A stretch of DNA of 6,267 nucleotides from Dehalococcoidales bacterium. GTDB lineage: Bacteria; Chloroflexota; Dehalococcoidia; Dehalococcoidales; Fen-1064. The position numbers and the translations under genes are program-made. Positions 5,581 through 6,267 of the stretch are shown here, piece after piece. The DNA lies in assembly GCA_016929875.1 (NCBI GenBank), contig JAFGHZ010000002.1, positions 1 through 6,267 on the forward strand. Reading direction: 5' to 3'. Positions within the stretch are counted from its first letter, which is position 1, and each line of letters opens with the position of its first letter. The notes below the pieces were generated by a model that worked only from the letters and a program-made list of their open reading frames with translations, was not told the DNA's origin and ran no database searches.

Positions 5581-6267
5581 ATGGGTGAAAAATTCTTGCC
5601 CACCAAATTCCTGCCGGCAATCCGGAGTTTGCCCGCTGAAATAAAAATAGAGTCGGACAATCTCGCAAAAATTCCGTTCATCCAGATAATCCTCGACGGT
5701 ATCCCGGTCGCAGTGATGATGCTGAACAAAAACCGCCAGATAGTTCTAGCCAACAAAGCCGTCCTGGGGATTAGTAATCTTCAGGACATCAAAAATGTAC
5801 CGGGATTACGCCCCGGAGAATTATTCGGCTGTATTCACAGTAGAGAGACGGAGGGCGGATGCGGGACAACCGAGTTTTGCCGCGTCTGCGGTGCTGCCAA
5901 CGCCATACTATCCAGTCAGGAAGGGAAACAGGACGTTAAAGAATGCCGTATCAGTATTGACGGCGGCGATGCCCTGGACTTAAGGGTCTGGGCAACACCT
6001 TTCAACGTTTCCGGAGAGGATTTTACACTTTTCAGCATCATGGACATTACCGACGAGAAGAGACGCCGGTTGCTGGAGAGGGTTTTCTTCCACGACATTA
6101 TGAATTCCCTGTCCGCGGTGAGAGCAATGGCCGAGATTTTGAAAGATGCCCCGCCCGAGGACACCAGCGAAGTCAGCGACATTATTTTTCAAGCCAGCGA
6201 AAGAGCCATCAATACGATTGCCTCTCAAAGAGAACTGACTGCCGCCGAAAACGGCGAGCTCACCCCG
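5581..6267 (+). CDS. PAS-domain sensor histidine kinase with four-Cys cluster, cut by right edge
   Basis: The first 229 codons are present and the frame is open at the right edge. A PAS domain spans about residues 31-157, from IPFIQIILDGIPVAV to FSIMDITDEK. The phosphoacceptor region follows, with FFHDIMNSL (169-177) placing the likely phosphorylated His at 171 in a helical dimerisation segment. The ATP-binding catalytic domain should lie beyond the window. The PAS domain holds Cys84, Cys94, Cys100 and Cys103 within a conserved-looking GCIHS...GGCGTTEFCRVCGA block. This spacing suits a zinc or iron-sulfur site and therefore a redox, oxygen or metal signal, as in the iron-sulfur PAS kinase NreB. 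No transmembrane segment is seen, so it is probably cytoplasmic. The partner response regulator is not in view. It is divergent from the glycosyltransferase block, and a regulatory link to it is unproven. Confidence 0.85.
   Translation, partial: MGEKFLPTKFLPAIRSLPAEIKIESDNLAKIPFIQIILDGIPVAVMMLNKNRQIVLANKAVLGISNLQDIKNVPGLRPGELFGCIHSRETEGGCGTTEFCRVCGAANAILSSQEGKQDVKECRISIDGGDALDLRVWATPFNVSGEDFTLFSIMDITDEKRRRLLERVFFHDIMNSLSAVRAMAEILKDAPPEDTSEVSDIIFQASERAINTIASQRELTAAENGELTP

Overview
The window looks like ordinary bacterial chromosome of moderate GC content. It has compact genes with strong Shine-Dalgarno sites, a signal-peptide-bearing exported protein, a two-component sensor and polyprenol-type sugar transferases. 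The style recalls uncultured Chloroflexota such as Dehalococcoidia: a Thr-rich, lipoprotein-like hydrolase, a ligase of the D-Ala-D-Ala type, and a Cys-rich PAS kinase. That placement is a weak inference from gene style, not from a marker gene.

Layout, left to right. (1) Positions 1-957, minus strand: a D-Ala-D-Ala-ligase-like ATP-grasp enzyme, cut by the left edge, with an AT-rich UP-element-like promoter and a possible 9-codon leader ORF. (2) Positions 964-1286: an AT-rich intergenic stretch. Its right end is a plus-strand remnant of the 3' end of the manganese exporter gene mntP, whose stop codon overlaps that of the next gene tail to tail. (3) Positions 1287-5410, minus strand: three co-directional envelope genes. 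In transcription order they are a GT2 polyprenyl-phosphate sugar synthase fused to GtrA, a GT39/PMT-type membrane glycosyltransferase, and an exported Thr-rich CARDB plus GH113-like glycoside hydrolase. (4) Positions 5411-5580: a divergent intergenic region. (5) Position 5581 to the right edge, plus strand: the start of a PAS-containing sensor histidine kinase with a four-cysteine cluster in the PAS domain.

The three-gene block is the most interesting part. The GT2-GtrA protein could load a sugar onto polyprenyl phosphate and help flip it. The GT39 protein could then move that sugar to an acceptor on the outer face of the membrane. The third gene encodes an exported protein with two Thr-rich linkers, the kind of segment bacterial PMT systems O-glycosylate. 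A self-contained glycosylation cassette, with enzyme pair and substrate together, is therefore a reasonable but untested hypothesis. No RNA genes, CRISPR arrays, insertion sequences or origins were seen.
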